In this document: in pieces, positions 13,501 to 25,025 of the stretch
How the letters are laid out: the number at the start of each line of letters is the position of its first letter
How positions within the stretch are numbered: the first letter of the stretch is position 1
Assembly (NCBI GenBank): GCA_950295325.1
Contig: OX485808.1
Coordinates: forward strand, 27,114,527-27,178,526
Reading direction: 5' to 3'
DNA: 64,000 bases
Source: Polytrichum commune
Taxonomy: Eukaryota; Streptophyta; Polytrichopsida; Polytrichales; Polytrichaceae
Position numbers and translations under genes: made by a program
Notes under the pieces: model-generated
What the model was told of the DNA's origin: nothing
The model's input: only the letters and a program-made list of their open reading frames with translations
Databases searched by the model: none

Positions 13501-14552
13501 CTAGGTTGTAGAAATCTTGTGGCATAAACCCTGCAACAAAAAAAGAGCAGATTCACATGAGCATTTTTACCAAAACCTAAAGAGACAATTTCCCAAGAGG
13601 ACTCATAGGTTAAGAAAAAATTACAGGTTTTCTCAACCTACAAGAACTTCTTAAAAGATTGCAATTCCTGAGGAGTGAGTCTTGCTTGTTTGTGGATTTT
13701 AGATTAATATACCTGGATACAACTTACACTTTCTCAACCTACAAAATCCTCTTGAAAGACTGCATTTCCATTACAATCGAATGAACTTGTTTCAAGGAAT
13801 TTAAACATGCCTGGATACAAGCTACATGTTCTCAACCTACAAAAACTTACTGAAAAGACTGCATTTCCACTAGAGTTGCGTCTACTTGCCTGAACCCAAC
13901 TCAAATTTTCCCAACCCACAACAACTTGGGAGATTGCATTTCCATGAAACTTTTTTAATAGATAAAATAAATTACGGATGTTGGGATAATTACCTTGCGG
14001 GTCAGTAGCCCTGGTACAAGGGGGGAAAAGAATGTGAGTGAATCCTGTGGCCTTCAATTCAGGTGCAAGCTCAGTCATCCGTTCATAAAACGTTTTGCCA
14101 TCCTGCCTCAAATGGGAGTTCCACCCAAACGCCTGAAATAAGGATTCTGTTTTCTCAGGCATGTTCAATTTGACTTCGGTGATCATGGGCTCCTCAGTTT
14201 TTTCATCTTCTTGTAACCCACTTGCTTCCTCAAACCCTATCGCCGTCCTCATCCTCATTCGAACTTCATGCTGCCTCCACCGGCTGCTACTGCTCCAATA
14301 ACCATTTTTTTCACGCACAAAATTTGAGGAGCTGACTGAATCACCATGATTCACTCTCCCACAAGAAACCGCCAAATTCCTCCCTTTTTGCCCTAAATAC
14401 CAACATGAAGCTCTTCTTCTCGAAATGAGCTCCGTGGATGATGATGATGATGGGCTTGCTTTTAAGCTTGACTCGAATTTGCAAAGTTCTTGTCGTTGTT
14501 GTTGATGGCAGTGCGAAATTGTGGACGGTGAAAATCCATTCAGGCAACCCAT
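7584..14552 (-). CDS. AMY3-type alpha-amylase-like protein with degenerate active site, 11 exons, 553 aa
   Basis: GH13 alpha-amylase homologue closest in motif order to plastidial AMY3. Exons: 13994-14552, 13343-13530, 12761-12934, 12513-12562, 12145-12201, 11868-11899, 10905-10981, 9918-10013, 8947-9026, 8400-8472, 7584-7859; the total is 1662 nt and phases agree throughout. Residues 1 to ~70 are Ser/Arg-rich like a plastid transit peptide; no CBM45 domain precedes the barrel. Region I reads DVVLHQ (223-228) where the family has an Asn-His pair. Region II reads GWCFDY: nucleophile Asp312 is kept, but the invariant Arg is Cys310. Region III reads AVGDVW: acid/base Glu is Asp337. Region IV reads DNHST: stabiliser Asp is Ser420. 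Hydrolysis is therefore doubtful and a regulatory or binding role is inferred. Start Met at 14552 is preferred for its transit-like sequence; an upstream in-frame Met lies at 14594. Exon 2 uses a weak donor (GTCTCT) and exon 8 a GC donor. Confidence 0.88.
8566..8940 (-). mobile_element. Intronic MITE-like element (amylase intron 9)
   Basis: Ends carry TTGGACTGGTAT at left and ATACCAGTCCAACACTGG at right, an inverted pair. The interior repeats gatacc/ggtatc blocks that recur in opposite orientation at 10394-10836 in intron 7. Its right end stops only a few bases from the exon 9 donor at 8946. Confidence 0.6.
9700..9835 (+). mobile_element. Fragment of CTACACTAA-terminus MITE (amylase intron 8)
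   Basis: Carries ctacactaaatattgtatt followed by blocks (caatactaattgtagaccg, gtcaccaac) shared with the complete element at 49325-49735. Only the left part is present. Confidence 0.5.
10040..10393 (+). mobile_element. MITE family 1 copy (amylase intron 7)
   Basis: Begins with ggtaagtgggcctt and runs through gtgtgagatgaatagcaa, catatgaacatctg, tcaaagtgga, atggttaacaaattttgag and ctcaaatataggtgtcca. It is a nearly complete forward copy between exons 8 and 7. Confidence 0.65.
10394..10836 (+). mobile_element. Intronic MITE-like element, opposite copy of the one in intron 9
   Basis: Shares gataccattcgggt, caccctagtatcaatat and gataccattattgatgttg with 8566-8940 in reverse complement. Both copies sit in the same gene, two introns apart. 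Confidence 0.55.
11161..11535. mobile_element. Foldback element (amylase intron 6), arms ~180 bp
   Basis: The two halves are reverse complements: gtgcctaacttc...gagcttggtttcaaggttgg at left pairs with ccaaccttgaaaccaagctc...gaagttaggcac at right, and the outer ends gtgtggaggcc and ggcctcc pair as well. Transcription of the intron would form a long hairpin. Confidence 0.75.
13625..13960. repeat. Tandem repeat, ~80-98-bp unit, ~4 copies, amylase intron 1
   Basis: The blocks ctcaacctacaa, aagactgcatttcca and cctggatacaa recur about every 80-98 bp between exons 1 and 2. Copies are degenerate. The repeat stays largely open in the frame of exon 1, which makes the exon 1 frame run far into the intron. 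Confidence 0.7.
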
Positions 14553-14621
14553 TTTGATGGTTTCACCGGTTTGGGCCCATATGAGAGATGTCAAAATTTT
14601 GATGCTTCACCCAAAACTTCG

Positions 14622-14653
14622 AGTAGTAGTCGTAGTCGTAGTCGTAGTCGTAG
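14622..14653. repeat. TAGTCG hexamer microsatellite upstream of the amylase start
   Basis: About five tagtcg/gtagtc units begin 28 bp upstream of the first in-frame Met (14594), probably inside the 5' leader. On the coding strand it reads as (CGACTA)n. Confidence 0.8.
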
Positions 14654-15784
14654 CAACCTGTCAAAATGTTGTTGATGTTAGTTACGAAGATTGATCTTCA
14701 CATTTCAAAAGGTTAACCCAAATGCCCAAAATCCACCCCAACAAAAACAAAAAAACTAACACGATCGCCACACTTGCAACCTGAAATGCTCCAGAAAGTT
14801 TCTTATGAGGAGAAATTTCTCTGTGAGAAGATTCCTACAAAAATTCCGAGTTCCATTGAAACCTAGCACCTTCCAGCTAGGTTGAATTTCTTGGAGTGGA
14901 GTGGAGAAAAGAAGTGAGACATCTCATTTAGTCGTAAGAATAAGCTAACGTAGTGAAATGTTTAAGACTGACATGAAAGTGAACGGGGAAAAAACAGGTG
15001 ATGTCGCAGTAGCTCGGATTATGCTTGACAAAAACATCCACAATTTAAGTGTCCAAACTGGCATTCAAAAATGGCCAAGAAAGATGATGAATCTCAGACA
15101 AACCCCAGAACCGACAATAGGTGCCAAAAAGCCCACCTTCTTCTCCTCTATCGTCCGAATCACTGTAAATCGATGATCGTCCTCAATGATCGAAATTCCA
15201 TCTCTGTAAGTTGGAGGAAATTTCAAGTAATCTCTTCTACCCTATACCTCGAGTTGACTCTCGACGCTCACAGCATACGTGGTATGGGATGGACAGATTT
15301 TTTGAGAGGTTCTCGAACTTACCCTCCAAGTATCTCCTACCCAAATTTCACCCAAAACAATCAGACCAGCGCCTCTGCATGATGGGATGGAATGGGATGA
15401 ATGATACATCAAAAAGTGCCACTCACAAATTCTATCGAATTCCAATGCACAAGTATCCCGGCTCCGAACTGATGATACCTTTGAAAAGAATTGCACAAGC
15501 TGAGAGAGACACGTGCCAGGGAATTGTGGCGAGATGGCAGGAACAGTCTTTAACCCACTCACTTCCTGCCAAATTTGAAGGAACAAAAGTGAAAAACAAA
15601 ACAAAAACAAAAAAAACTGCTTGAAAGAAGTTGAAAGCCTGAATCTCGAAGCTCGACTAGACTAGGCACGCCTGAGGTCAAAGAGTTAGAGTGAAAAAAC
15701 GGCCCACTCATTTTCTTCAAGTCACAAACGCAAACTTGAAGAAAACGAAATATGTAGAGTAGAGGCGCCTACAAACGATCACTT
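14654..15784. other. Upstream region of the amylase-like gene, no gene recognised
   Basis: It probably contains the promoter of the minus-strand amylase-like gene. Overlapping frames on both strands around 15.0-15.6 kb show no family resemblance. Confidence 0.4.
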
Positions 15785-16199
15785 AAGAGATTTTGCGCCA
15801 AATTTGGAGAAGTATGAGGCAGTGTAATTTTTTTTCTCCATGTAGGAAGATAAAAAATTAGGAGGATTGCAAAAACATTTGGTATATTTCGTTCCTTGAA
15901 TAAAATTGTATGTCACTGTAAATTTTTGAAGTCAAAAGTTGGCCCGAACATATTACTAATGTATAGAGTCTGCCATAACCCATGATTTTAACCACTCATT
16001 CCCCCTCACTTTAGCACTCAAAACTAGGACATGTGTCATGGCACTATTGGTTCCAACTCAATCGAAATTCAATCCTAGCTTCATCATAAACTCAGTCCCA
16101 ACTTGATCGGAAATTCAACCCCAACCTGATCAAAATTGCAGTTTCCTATAGATTGCCGATGGGATCATGAGTGGGAATAGGCACCTCTACAATAATGGT

Positions 16200-16410
16200 G
16201 TCATGAGGTTAGGGCTAGGGGTTCATGATGCCTACGGAAACTCGTCCAATTGTAAATGATTATTTTTAGACGATTTGACTCCCGAAATAGAGTCAGAGAT
16301 TGGTGGAGTTGAATTGGAATGATCAGTCCTAATCTTGTAGGGGACTTTTATTTACAAGAAACCCTTCATCCACGATGGATGAGTTACGTACACGCCACGA
16401 ATCCCAAGGG
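16200..16410 (+). repeat. Interspersed repeat, direct copy at 56.08-56.29 kb
   Basis: Shares gatttgactcc.aaaat.gaatc, cacgaatcccaag and neighbouring blocks with 56080-56290 in the same orientation. The type is unknown. Confidence 0.5.
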
Positions 16411-17049
16411 CCGTTAGTTAACCCTTAAAGGACATAGGGTCTCAATATATGGCCACATACACAATTAGTGCGGGCCTCACCAAGTTCACAATATACATTT
16501 AATATATTTAAAAGGGTTTTTTTAAACCTAATTTTATACATTGTCTTTTGTCAAGGATTACATATAAACACTTTCACACTTGACATTAACAATCAAAATA
16601 CAAGGTATGTATCCACATTTAGCTTGGGCACCCAAGCTGTGTATTTGACCTTCAAGCTTTGATCATAGTAAATCCTTCAACCCGTTCAAAAAGCACACTT
16701 GAAGAATATTTTGTTGCATGTTAACACCTTTCAGTTTTTCTATATCAATTTGAGGCATATTCTATAGATTCCACTAAAATGTTCTATAATTTCCCAAACT
16801 CGACCGTTTCGTATGTAATTTCATGGTCGTTTCTCCACGTTCATTGATGATGGTGTTTTTTTATTTGCGTATCTCAAAATAGCCTAATGAATGTACTCAA
16901 CTTGAAACAAATTGCACAAAGCAACTCTAGAATAACAAACTTAACAACCGAAGACACTTATGAAATCACTTCAAGTATTTCTTATGTTTCGAAGGCCCAC
17001 CATCAACCTTGCACCGAGGTTTAATCTCGGTCATCAAAATCCCATGATG

Positions 17050-17660
17050 TCCAAAAGGGAGAGAGAAGAGAATTATTGCATACAAGTGTACCTCTCATTC
17101 ATCCAATATAGAAGCCTTGAATTAGTATATAGTGTGAAAATTTAATTATTTTTAATTTATTTGACACCATAAATGATTTTTAAGACCCCACTTTTGTCCA
17201 TCTCCAGTCAAATGAGACAAATCAGTCACAAACTTATAGGGGATCAAATCTTTATGTTGGATGGACGAGAGGTACGCCCGTATACAACACTTTCATTTCT
17301 TTTGTTAGTATATTGGTCATCAGTGACTATTGAAAGGAGCGAGGGAATGAATGTATACGAGCGTACCTCTCATCCATCCAACATTGAAACTTGACCCCTA
17401 TAAGATTTGTTCTTGTTTCATTCCAAATGACCCGCGAGTGTATCATTTCATGGTCTTCAGAGCTAATTGTAGTGTCAAATCAACTTTAGAAAAGCAACCT
17501 CTAGGTTGGATACTCTTTCAAGGTTCTTGTGTTGGATGAATGAGAGAGGTACACTTGCATATGATAATTCCCTCTATCCTCTCGCGACTGACCATTAAAG
17601 GGGGAGAGAGGAAATTATCATGTATGAACATACCTCTCATCGATCCAATGCAAAGACTTG
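17050..17660. repeat. Cluster of foldback repeats with terminus like gagaggtacacttgtata
   Basis: The motif (tgaatgagaggtacacttg or its reverse tacctctcatccatccaa) occurs at about 17080, 17250, 17360, 17540 and 17625 in alternating orientation. 17248-17400 and 17530-17650 are small foldback units. Related pieces appear at 18.23 and 47.72 kb. Confidence 0.6.
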
Positions 17661-17943
17661 GCTCTATACAATGTAATCTCCCTCACATCACATAATCCAC
17701 ATCTAGCTTTCTTGGAGGGCATTCTGATTTCCTATTACATGTGGGTCATTTAGAAATTAGGTGTGGTGAGGCCTGAGAGAGAGGGCATCATCAAAAATAA
17801 ACTCGCCCGCTCAGGGGGGGTCCTTATTTTTCTTAAATGCCCTCTCTTCTGAGCCTCACCATTTACATATAAACTTGACCCCATGTAGGTTTCCCAATTC
17901 ATCTCAAATGACTTGTACTAGACTAATTCGGAGTCTTCAAAAC

Positions 17944-18164
17944 TGTACCAAATATTGTATTTAGTGTCACTTACTATTTGGAACTAAGCAATGCTATAAC
18001 TATTCATTGAGTGTCTCATTTTCTGCCAACAAAGGTCAAATTGGTTGTTTGGAAGTTATAGAAAATTAGCATCTTTAGTTGCTAAAATTTTGCATTAATA
18101 GCAAAAAGTAATAGCAATGCGTAATTTCAAACCATTAAGTGACACTAATTACAACATTTCATGG
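17944..18164. mobile_element. MITE with TTAGTGTCACTTA-type terminus
   Basis: The left end tgtatttagtgtcacttac is inverted at the right (taagtgacactaattacaac). The interior contains caatgct, ccaacaaa.gtcaaattggt and ttgctaaaattttgc, shared with 52977-53208. Confidence 0.6.
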
Positions 18165-18838
18165 ATTTCCTCCTCCAAATCAACCATAAGAAGTAACCTC
18201 CGGGTTGCATAACTATTTCATGGCTTTTATGTTGGGCGAACGAGAAGTACACCTGTACACACTAATTCCTCTGTCCTATTTAGTAAACTACTGCTCATCT
18301 ATGACCATTGACACCGACGAAAGAGGAACTTGCAACTAAATGATGAACATAACATTATTAAACAACATACATGCATGCATGCATTCATTCATTCATGTGA
18401 GCCCTAAGAACATAACCATGGATGCCCCAACCTAGTGCAAAGAAACTCATATTAAAACCGCTATGGACGTTTGGCTGCAGTAACAGTATGTAAATGTGAG
18501 ATCAATGTCTTTTGGCATAACCAGTCAAGATCCTAGTGTTCCCAAGTCCAACCTGTCACATGTTGACATCTTTCGGTTCTTCTCTATTGATTTGCGGTAT
18601 ATTCCATAGATTCCTCTAAACCGACCGGCGATGTTCCCAAAGTCTCGCACTTCGACCGGTGAATATCTCAAACTCCACCGGTTGGTCCGTCCTCCCCCTT
18701 TGTTGCATGAGACGGGTATCTTTTGCCGTTTCCGGAGGTTATAATAAAAGAAGCAAGGGAAGGGATGATTTTTTGGGGCACGGAAAGAAGGAGAATGATG
18801 GCCCGTGCATGGGGACTGGTACTCCATTGTGAGGTAGA

Positions 18839-18854
18839 GGGGGGGGGGGGGGGG
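18839..18854. repeat. Poly-G tract (16 nt)
   Basis: Uninterrupted G run inside a purine-rich stretch. Other G/C runs occur at 47753-47771, 49480-49491, 60208-60222 and 62849-62860. Confidence 0.85.
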
Positions 18855-19055
18855 TGGGGCGGAGGAGGCAAGGCTGAGCTGGCCAACCACTTGTCCTCCT
18901 CCCATTGGCTCCCTCTCCATGTCTCTCTTCCTCACACCTCCCTCTCTCGCCACCTGGCAAGCCTCTCCTTGTGGAGGCACCCTATTCTACTAAAGACGTC
19001 GTTATGCTCAGAGTCCCGTCCTTACAAGCACATAATAACTAAATGAGCGTAACTT

Positions 19056-19241
19056 CTTCTTCTTCTTTTTATGAGGCATAAGGCCGACATGCCAACGCCA
19101 AAGCATAGGAGGCAGTTGACCACCTGGCAAGTTTGTAGCTCAGAGGAGATTTCACAGCCGGGATTCGAACCGCCAACCTCTTTCTTGAGATTTGGGTATC
19201 TCTCCACCATCATCCGGTAGTTTAAGGTCATCTCGGACCAT
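19056..19241 (-). mobile_element. tRNA-derived SINE with 14-bp target duplication
   Basis: Flanked by perfect direct repeats AATGAGCGTAACTT (19042-19055 and 19242-19255). On the minus strand it has a pol III box B, GGTTCGAATCC (19161-19171), and a body shared with 52.33-52.47 kb (ggtggtcaactgcctcct, gctttggcgttgg, tgtcggcctt). It ends in an (AAG)n tail. Box A is weak. It is a clear target-primed retroposon insertion. Confidence 0.88.
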
Positions 19242-20064
19242 AATGAGCGTAACTTTAGATGTGCCGAAATTCAACACAAGGTATAACTTCGTGGAGGCGC
19301 CTGTTCTCAATCCTGACCCCCATCGCCAATCGATGGGATACACCCTAACCTCCATAATATCAACCTTCATAATGTCACTCACTCTCTAATATCCCGAAAC
19401 CCTAGGGAACGGATGTCCGTAGTTCAAATCTCACTCCTTATTGTCACATTTCTCTCCCTTATATCACGAATTTTGTCATTGATGCAAACCACCAAAGAAG
19501 TCGACCCACACCCTCGCATTGCGCCGTGTGTCAATATGTGGAGTGTTTTTCTCTTTTTCTTCTTCTTCTTCTGCCACTTGTTGGTGCATGCATATGCCAC
19601 ATTGCCCGGGAAGGCCAACTGGAATGGACCACACCACATCATTGAAATGTTGCACTTTGTGTTATTCCATAGCGTTACATGCTACACTAATTCTAACCCT
19701 ACAAAACTCCATAGTATCACGTGCACTTTGGTTGCCACAGGTGATATTACGGAGTTTAGAGTGCATTGTAAATTTTAATGAAGATGGGGCTCCATTTCAA
19801 TTAGGCCATAAGCAATAATGCCATGACACATGTCCTGGTTTCGAGTGCTAAAGTGGGAAGGAATGAGCAGTTTAAATGAGTGATTCTAGTAGACTCTAGA
19901 TGTTGGTGATATGTTCGGGCCAACTTTTGACCTTAAAAATTCAGAAATAATTCCAATTAAAGGAATGATAGTACTGAAAATTTTGCAATCCTCCTGATTT
20001 CTATCTTCCTACATGGGAATATTTTGCACCGCCTTATACTTCTCCAAACCTAGCGCAAAACATT

Positions 20065-21840
20065 GGTTATAACCCTCCAAGCTATGATTATGCACTTTTG
20101 CTCTTATTGATATACCATATTTACTTCTAGCTTCCTAACTTAGTTTAGATTGACCAAGATTACTGCACTATACTATAGAGGGTGGGTCCGTAGCCGGTAG
20201 TGATATTAAGGCATTGACCAACTTAGTCCTCTTAAGTCTAACACTAATCCAGTAGATACTTCTCATTATTATGGAAAATGAACATAAACAAGTCTCGTTT
20301 CTCCAAGACTTCTTGGAACTAATTGCTTTCACAATGACAAGCCGTACTACAACCACAAACAAGTTAGGAATCCCTTCCAACACAAATGCTAATATTCCAA
20401 GGACCAACATTCATTGGCAAGGTCATACACATCAAAACTTCACCACTCCCTTGTGTTGCTCACATGCTTTTACACTGTCTAATTAGGTACTAGAGTTTGT
20501 GGCCTACGAAACCCTCAGTTCACTATCCTGCTGCCACTTCTTATGCGGACTTCCTAAGGATTACAAACACCGCTCTTATATTTATCATTCATAAATCTTC
20601 CTCATCGCCGATTGTTCTGGTTACCACCTCAAAAACAAGCTAATGCTACCATCGGCTAGTAATTTAGTACAACACAACTTCTTGCCACAGGAGACCATGA
20701 CAGGGACTACTAACCCACATATGTGGTTTGGCCTCCTTGTGCAAATCATGGATACAATGGTTGTTGTGGCCAAGGCTAGGTAAAAGGCCATTGTTGGCAT
20801 GTATAATGACAACAATAATCAATCAAAGAATACTAACAAATCTTGTAAGGATATTGGCACTACCATTTTCAAGTTATATTAAATAAGCTAATGAATGCAA
20901 GACTATGGAATACTCCAAAGCGCCCTTGGCTTTGGTAAAAAGACAAAAATGGGGATACTAATGCAAGATAATTGACTATGGTTGTGCCTATGCTTGAGCA
21001 CCGCACTTGGTTCAATTAAAATGAACTCATTGTTAGATTATTGCTTGGGTAAATAATGTGAGATTGAATGATTGTCGCAATTACATGTATTGATATTGAA
21101 AGATTTTAAAGCCTTTACCCCTACACCATAATCTAATTGTCAGTTCAACCCAAAAATAAAGTGCAATAACTTTGTAATTCCCCTAATAAAACTCATTTGA
21201 GACACCTAGATGATACAAAAATCCTACATGACTGTTTCCGTGGGTTTGTTTGTAAAACTCAACTACAACATTAGTTTCTAATCCATGCTGAGAGGCATGA
21301 GGTGTCATGGTGAAAGTACGGCACCCAAGTAACTTCTTAGTTCTATGGTCAACCCCTGGGTAATTTACAAAAAAAACAAGAGACCTTGAAAATTTTATTG
21401 GCCTGACTTCAACACCTAGATTTTGTGTCGGATGTCATGTCAGCCAACTTGCAACATCTTTCTATTTTTCTTAGTGTAGGATTTATAGGTTCTCATTATA
21501 TTTTTCAATTAGATGAAACAATCAACAAACTTGAGCGATACATGAGAGAGATGGCAACTTGTAGAAGGCCTATACTTAATTTAAACAATCAAATTCAATT
21601 TGAGTTACCCCTAGTAGGCTTCGTCCTAGCCTACCAAACCATAGATCTCCCTTTAGTAGCAAACCCCTTTTACCCTTCGTTATTTAGGGCAATATGACTA
21701 TATGTTTTTGCCAACAAAGGAGCCGATTCCCACCTAGACTACTAATACATGGCTATTTGAAGACTATGGTCTTTCGTGAGTTGAAGATGTTCCTGTAGAC
21801 ATCCATTATGTAGAATTTCAAGGCAATGGTCTCTAACACC
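20065..21840. other. Intergenic DNA, no gene recognised
   Basis: Short frames without family resemblance and no clear repeat structure. Confidence 0.4.
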
Positions 21841-21844
21841 ACTA

Positions 21845-22170
21845 CACAAAACATGATATTAAGTGTTTGATACACTAAATACAAACGCATACACTAAATA
21901 TCAATAACCCTATGAAAGTTTGTAACATTAAATGTAAACTCAAACATTAAATACCAACCATGGTAATATGTGGAAGTTACATGTTTGAAATTAGTGTTAG
22001 TAAGGATATGGAAGAAAAGGATAGAATAAGAGAGGTGGCAGTAGGGAAGGTAGCAACACATTTAAGTCTAACACTAATTGTCAAAGAATTGAAAATTAGT
22101 GTTGAACATGGTAGGGTGGTAACAACACTAAATATAATCAAACACTAAATACCATATTTTGTGTAGTGGC
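21845..22170. mobile_element. CACTA-like MITE
   Basis: The left end CACTACACAAAACATGATAT is inverted at the right (ATACCATATTTTGTGTAGTG). CACTAC-type termini are usual for En/Spm elements. The interior holds repeated acactaaat and aacattaaa words. No coding capacity; the 3-bp target duplication is not evident. Confidence 0.65.
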
Positions 22171-24715
22171 CATAGGGAGTCATCCTCAATACTGCCCATG
22201 CCCTAGAAGACACCAGTAGAAGTTGACTGCCACTTTGTCAAGTGTTGAATATAACTGGCCCATAATACCAAGACCTAAGTCTAATTTTGTGGAATGCGTA
22301 GCTATTTACAAACAAATTTTCTAGACCCGTATGGAACATTCTGATCCAGTGTGCTATAAAGTTGTTGTTTATTCTAATATCATGGCAGACTGGTGTGGGC
22401 AAGGGAATGTAATCATTGACGTGAATTAGTTTCACGGTGTCATCATGAATTTTATTTCTCAAGTTGCAATATCGTCCTACAAGGTGGGTGAGAGTGGTTG
22501 AGGTGATGGCAATCAATCATTTTATCGTAGGTGCCTACAAGTGTCTCATAAATGAATTCCCACATACGAAGGCACAACCTTTCGAGAGGTTTTTACGATG
22601 GCAGAGAATTAATGCCCTTGCATTAGTAGCATCAAATGAAGATTTGTAGCGCGTAATAATTAAGATGGAGGCAAGAGAGCTTAAATGTGTGGCAATAGAT
22701 ACGGCTCTAAATCACAAACGCGCACCAAAATTCCTCCAGAGGTGAATTGCTAGAGGGCCAACAAGAAAATTAGTGAGGGGCTATGTGGTAATTATTAATT
22801 GATTCTTTAAAAATTCAAAACATAAACTAGGTGGGAAATGATTATCAAATGAACTAGAAAATTCCTAGGAGCCAAGTATGAACATGTTATAACTATAGGA
22901 TTCTAAAAAGCATGCCCATAGTCTAATTGCAAGAGGTTTGATCTTAAAAATCTGGAGGATACCTTAACTAAGGATAACAAGGACTAGAAAAAAAAAAACG
23001 AATTGAGAGGAGAGCGATAGAGCAAGAGGCTCTGAATATATTTTGGTGAACAAAACTATCCATAGTCTTGATGGTTATTAGGTGATTTTTTTGAATCATT
23101 TCAATGTGGGAGTTATACAACTTGATTGACTAGAATTATTTTTGATTAGTAATCAGGTGGTATGAATTGGTGTGCTAATATATTTTATCAAAATTTTGAA
23201 ATAACTTTTATCAAGAATTGTTGGGAAGTGTGGTAGTCCATTGTCTAAAGTGTCAAGTAATTAGACTGAGGCAAGAGTGAGTTGACTGGATTACAAAATA
23301 TTCTTTGATCTTTGTACTTACTTGGAAATTGATATTAAGTTGAGGAGAGAGCCAAGTGTGATTCCTAGGCTATGTTTCCTAAGAATAAATTGAGAGAATT
23401 TATGTGTTAGACTATTGCCTTGGATATTTGAAGTTGTTAAATTATAAAAATAAGTTTGTCATATAATCTGGAATGTAAAGATTGATGAATGACTGAGGTT
23501 GCAGCAAACCGAAGAATCCTTATGGGAGTGTAGTAACATTCCCAAGCAAATTTGATTTTTCCATATAAACAACTACAAGGGATTCACCATTGTCTTGTAA
23601 GAATTACCTCCAAGGTGATGAACATGGATGGTAAATTGAGTTATTTGACAATAGACACAAATCTGAATCACGTTGTTTGCCGAAGATTGAGTAAATTAAA
23701 TACCAAATTGCAAAGTCAATCTACAGTCTTGTGGGACTATACTGAGTAGGCCACTGATATGTGAGATAACTGAGAGACTCCGTTGGAATTCTTAGCAACA
23801 ATTCAGGTCGCATAATCAAAACGTTGTGAGTGCTTCATAGTGTTGTGGAATTGAGTTCACTTTGAAATAATTGGGAGCCATTGGAGGGATTATACAAAAT
23901 GGTGATTATCTTGAGATGAATTGATATCTAAATGTCGTGCAAATATAATTTGGTACATTACCGGGGAATTATCCCTATGGTATATTAAGTTTGAGTATGT
24001 AATCAACTTGCATGCAAGAAATATGAAAGAAAAGAAAAATCTTCATTAGCAATGAGATGATAATATTGAGACTTACCATTTGAAAGGGCCTTTCTCATTT
24101 TAAAAATTAAGCTTGATATGATGTTATAATTTTAGACAACGAGTTTAATAATACCATTTTCTTTCAAAAGTATTTATACACATTCAAACTAATTAAACAT
24201 TATCAAATATAAGCAAGCACAAAGCCTAAGATCTACAAGTATTTTGTAAGCCTAATTAATTCATTAACTCCTAATTGATAAAGAATAATTAATTCAAGGA
24301 ATGCATTTTTAGCTTGAGGGTTGCTCTCATGGGCCCCAACCCTTATCATGTCTTCAAGCCCTACCCTGAAAGTTTGTAAGGGAAGGGTTAACATCCCCCA
24401 TAATAAAGGTGTGTGCTCTGCTATACACACCGTGACACATGCAAGTGAATAGAGGCTCAAACATAGGTAAGGCCCTAGATTTGTCTGTTTTACATTGCAT
24501 TGAATACATATCATGCATTATAATAAGCAAGTGTGACATGTCACATGTGGTTCCACATTTTCACAATCATGAGGTTTTGGATGAAGCCATGAAAGGGTTA
24601 TTCACAAAGTAGTTTATCATGGCAATAGGTAGGGCATGTTCTATGCACATGTGTAGAACAAAATGGATGCAATGGGTTTTGGACTATTTCTTACGCTATT
24701 TCCAATATTATGAGT
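22171..24715. other. Intergenic AT-rich DNA, no gene recognised
   Basis: No supported gene or RNA. Frames are short and compositionally like noncoding sequence. Confidence 0.4.
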
Positions 24716-24719
24716 GATG

Positions 24720-25025
24720 TAAGATTAAGTGTGGGCTTAAGAATAATGGACACCAAATAGACATGAGTTCAAAAGAGATTGGGCTTCATGCTCAAAGTAT
24801 GTAAACCATTCTCTGCTCAATTGGGGGGCCTATGTGAATCATGACAATTTAACAAGCACGTGAATGTTGATAATGAATCAGGTATTAATATGAGCTCCAG
24901 AAATTATGAAGAAAATGAATATGGACACAATTTGGTTGCGCTTATTATCTTGCATTGATTGTGTGTTTCATGCCCTACAAGAACTGGGTGCAGAGATACC
25001 AATGTCCGTTCAAGGCCCATTTATC
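24720..25025 (-). mobile_element. MITE family 1, reverse copy
   Basis: Contains gtgtgggcttaagaat, ggacaccaaa, ttcaaaagagattgg, gtaaaccattct, gagctccagaaattatga and gacacaatttgg in family order. Confidence 0.6.

Larger units (their letters stand above)
15785..20064. mobile_element. Pair of ~275-bp inverted arms enclosing ~3.7 kb; possible large TIR element
   Basis: 15785-16062 and 19790-20064 are inverted copies. Shared blocks include tttgcgc, ttggagaagtat.aggc.gtg, catgtaggaagat, ggaggattgcaaa, aagttggcccgaacatat and aggacatgtgtcatgg. The outer ends align best. The interior is noncoding and holds other repeats. Long arms recall Mutator-like elements, but no 9-bp target duplication was found, so two separate inverted insertions remain possible. 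Confidence 0.45.

Noticed and set aside
7584-14552. Amylase-like gene as a decayed pseudogene
   Set aside because: Eleven exons with consistent phases, no internal stop and family-conserved blocks outside the active site argue for maintenance. Transcript data could still overturn this.
18525-18980. 151-residue minus-strand frame and overlapping frames
   Set aside because: Produced by the poly-G and purine-rich stretch; proline/glycine-rich shadows on both strands without a domain.
19161-19171. tRNA gene (box B GGTTCGAATCC)
   Set aside because: No cloverleaf or acceptor stem around it. The flanks belong to a SINE.
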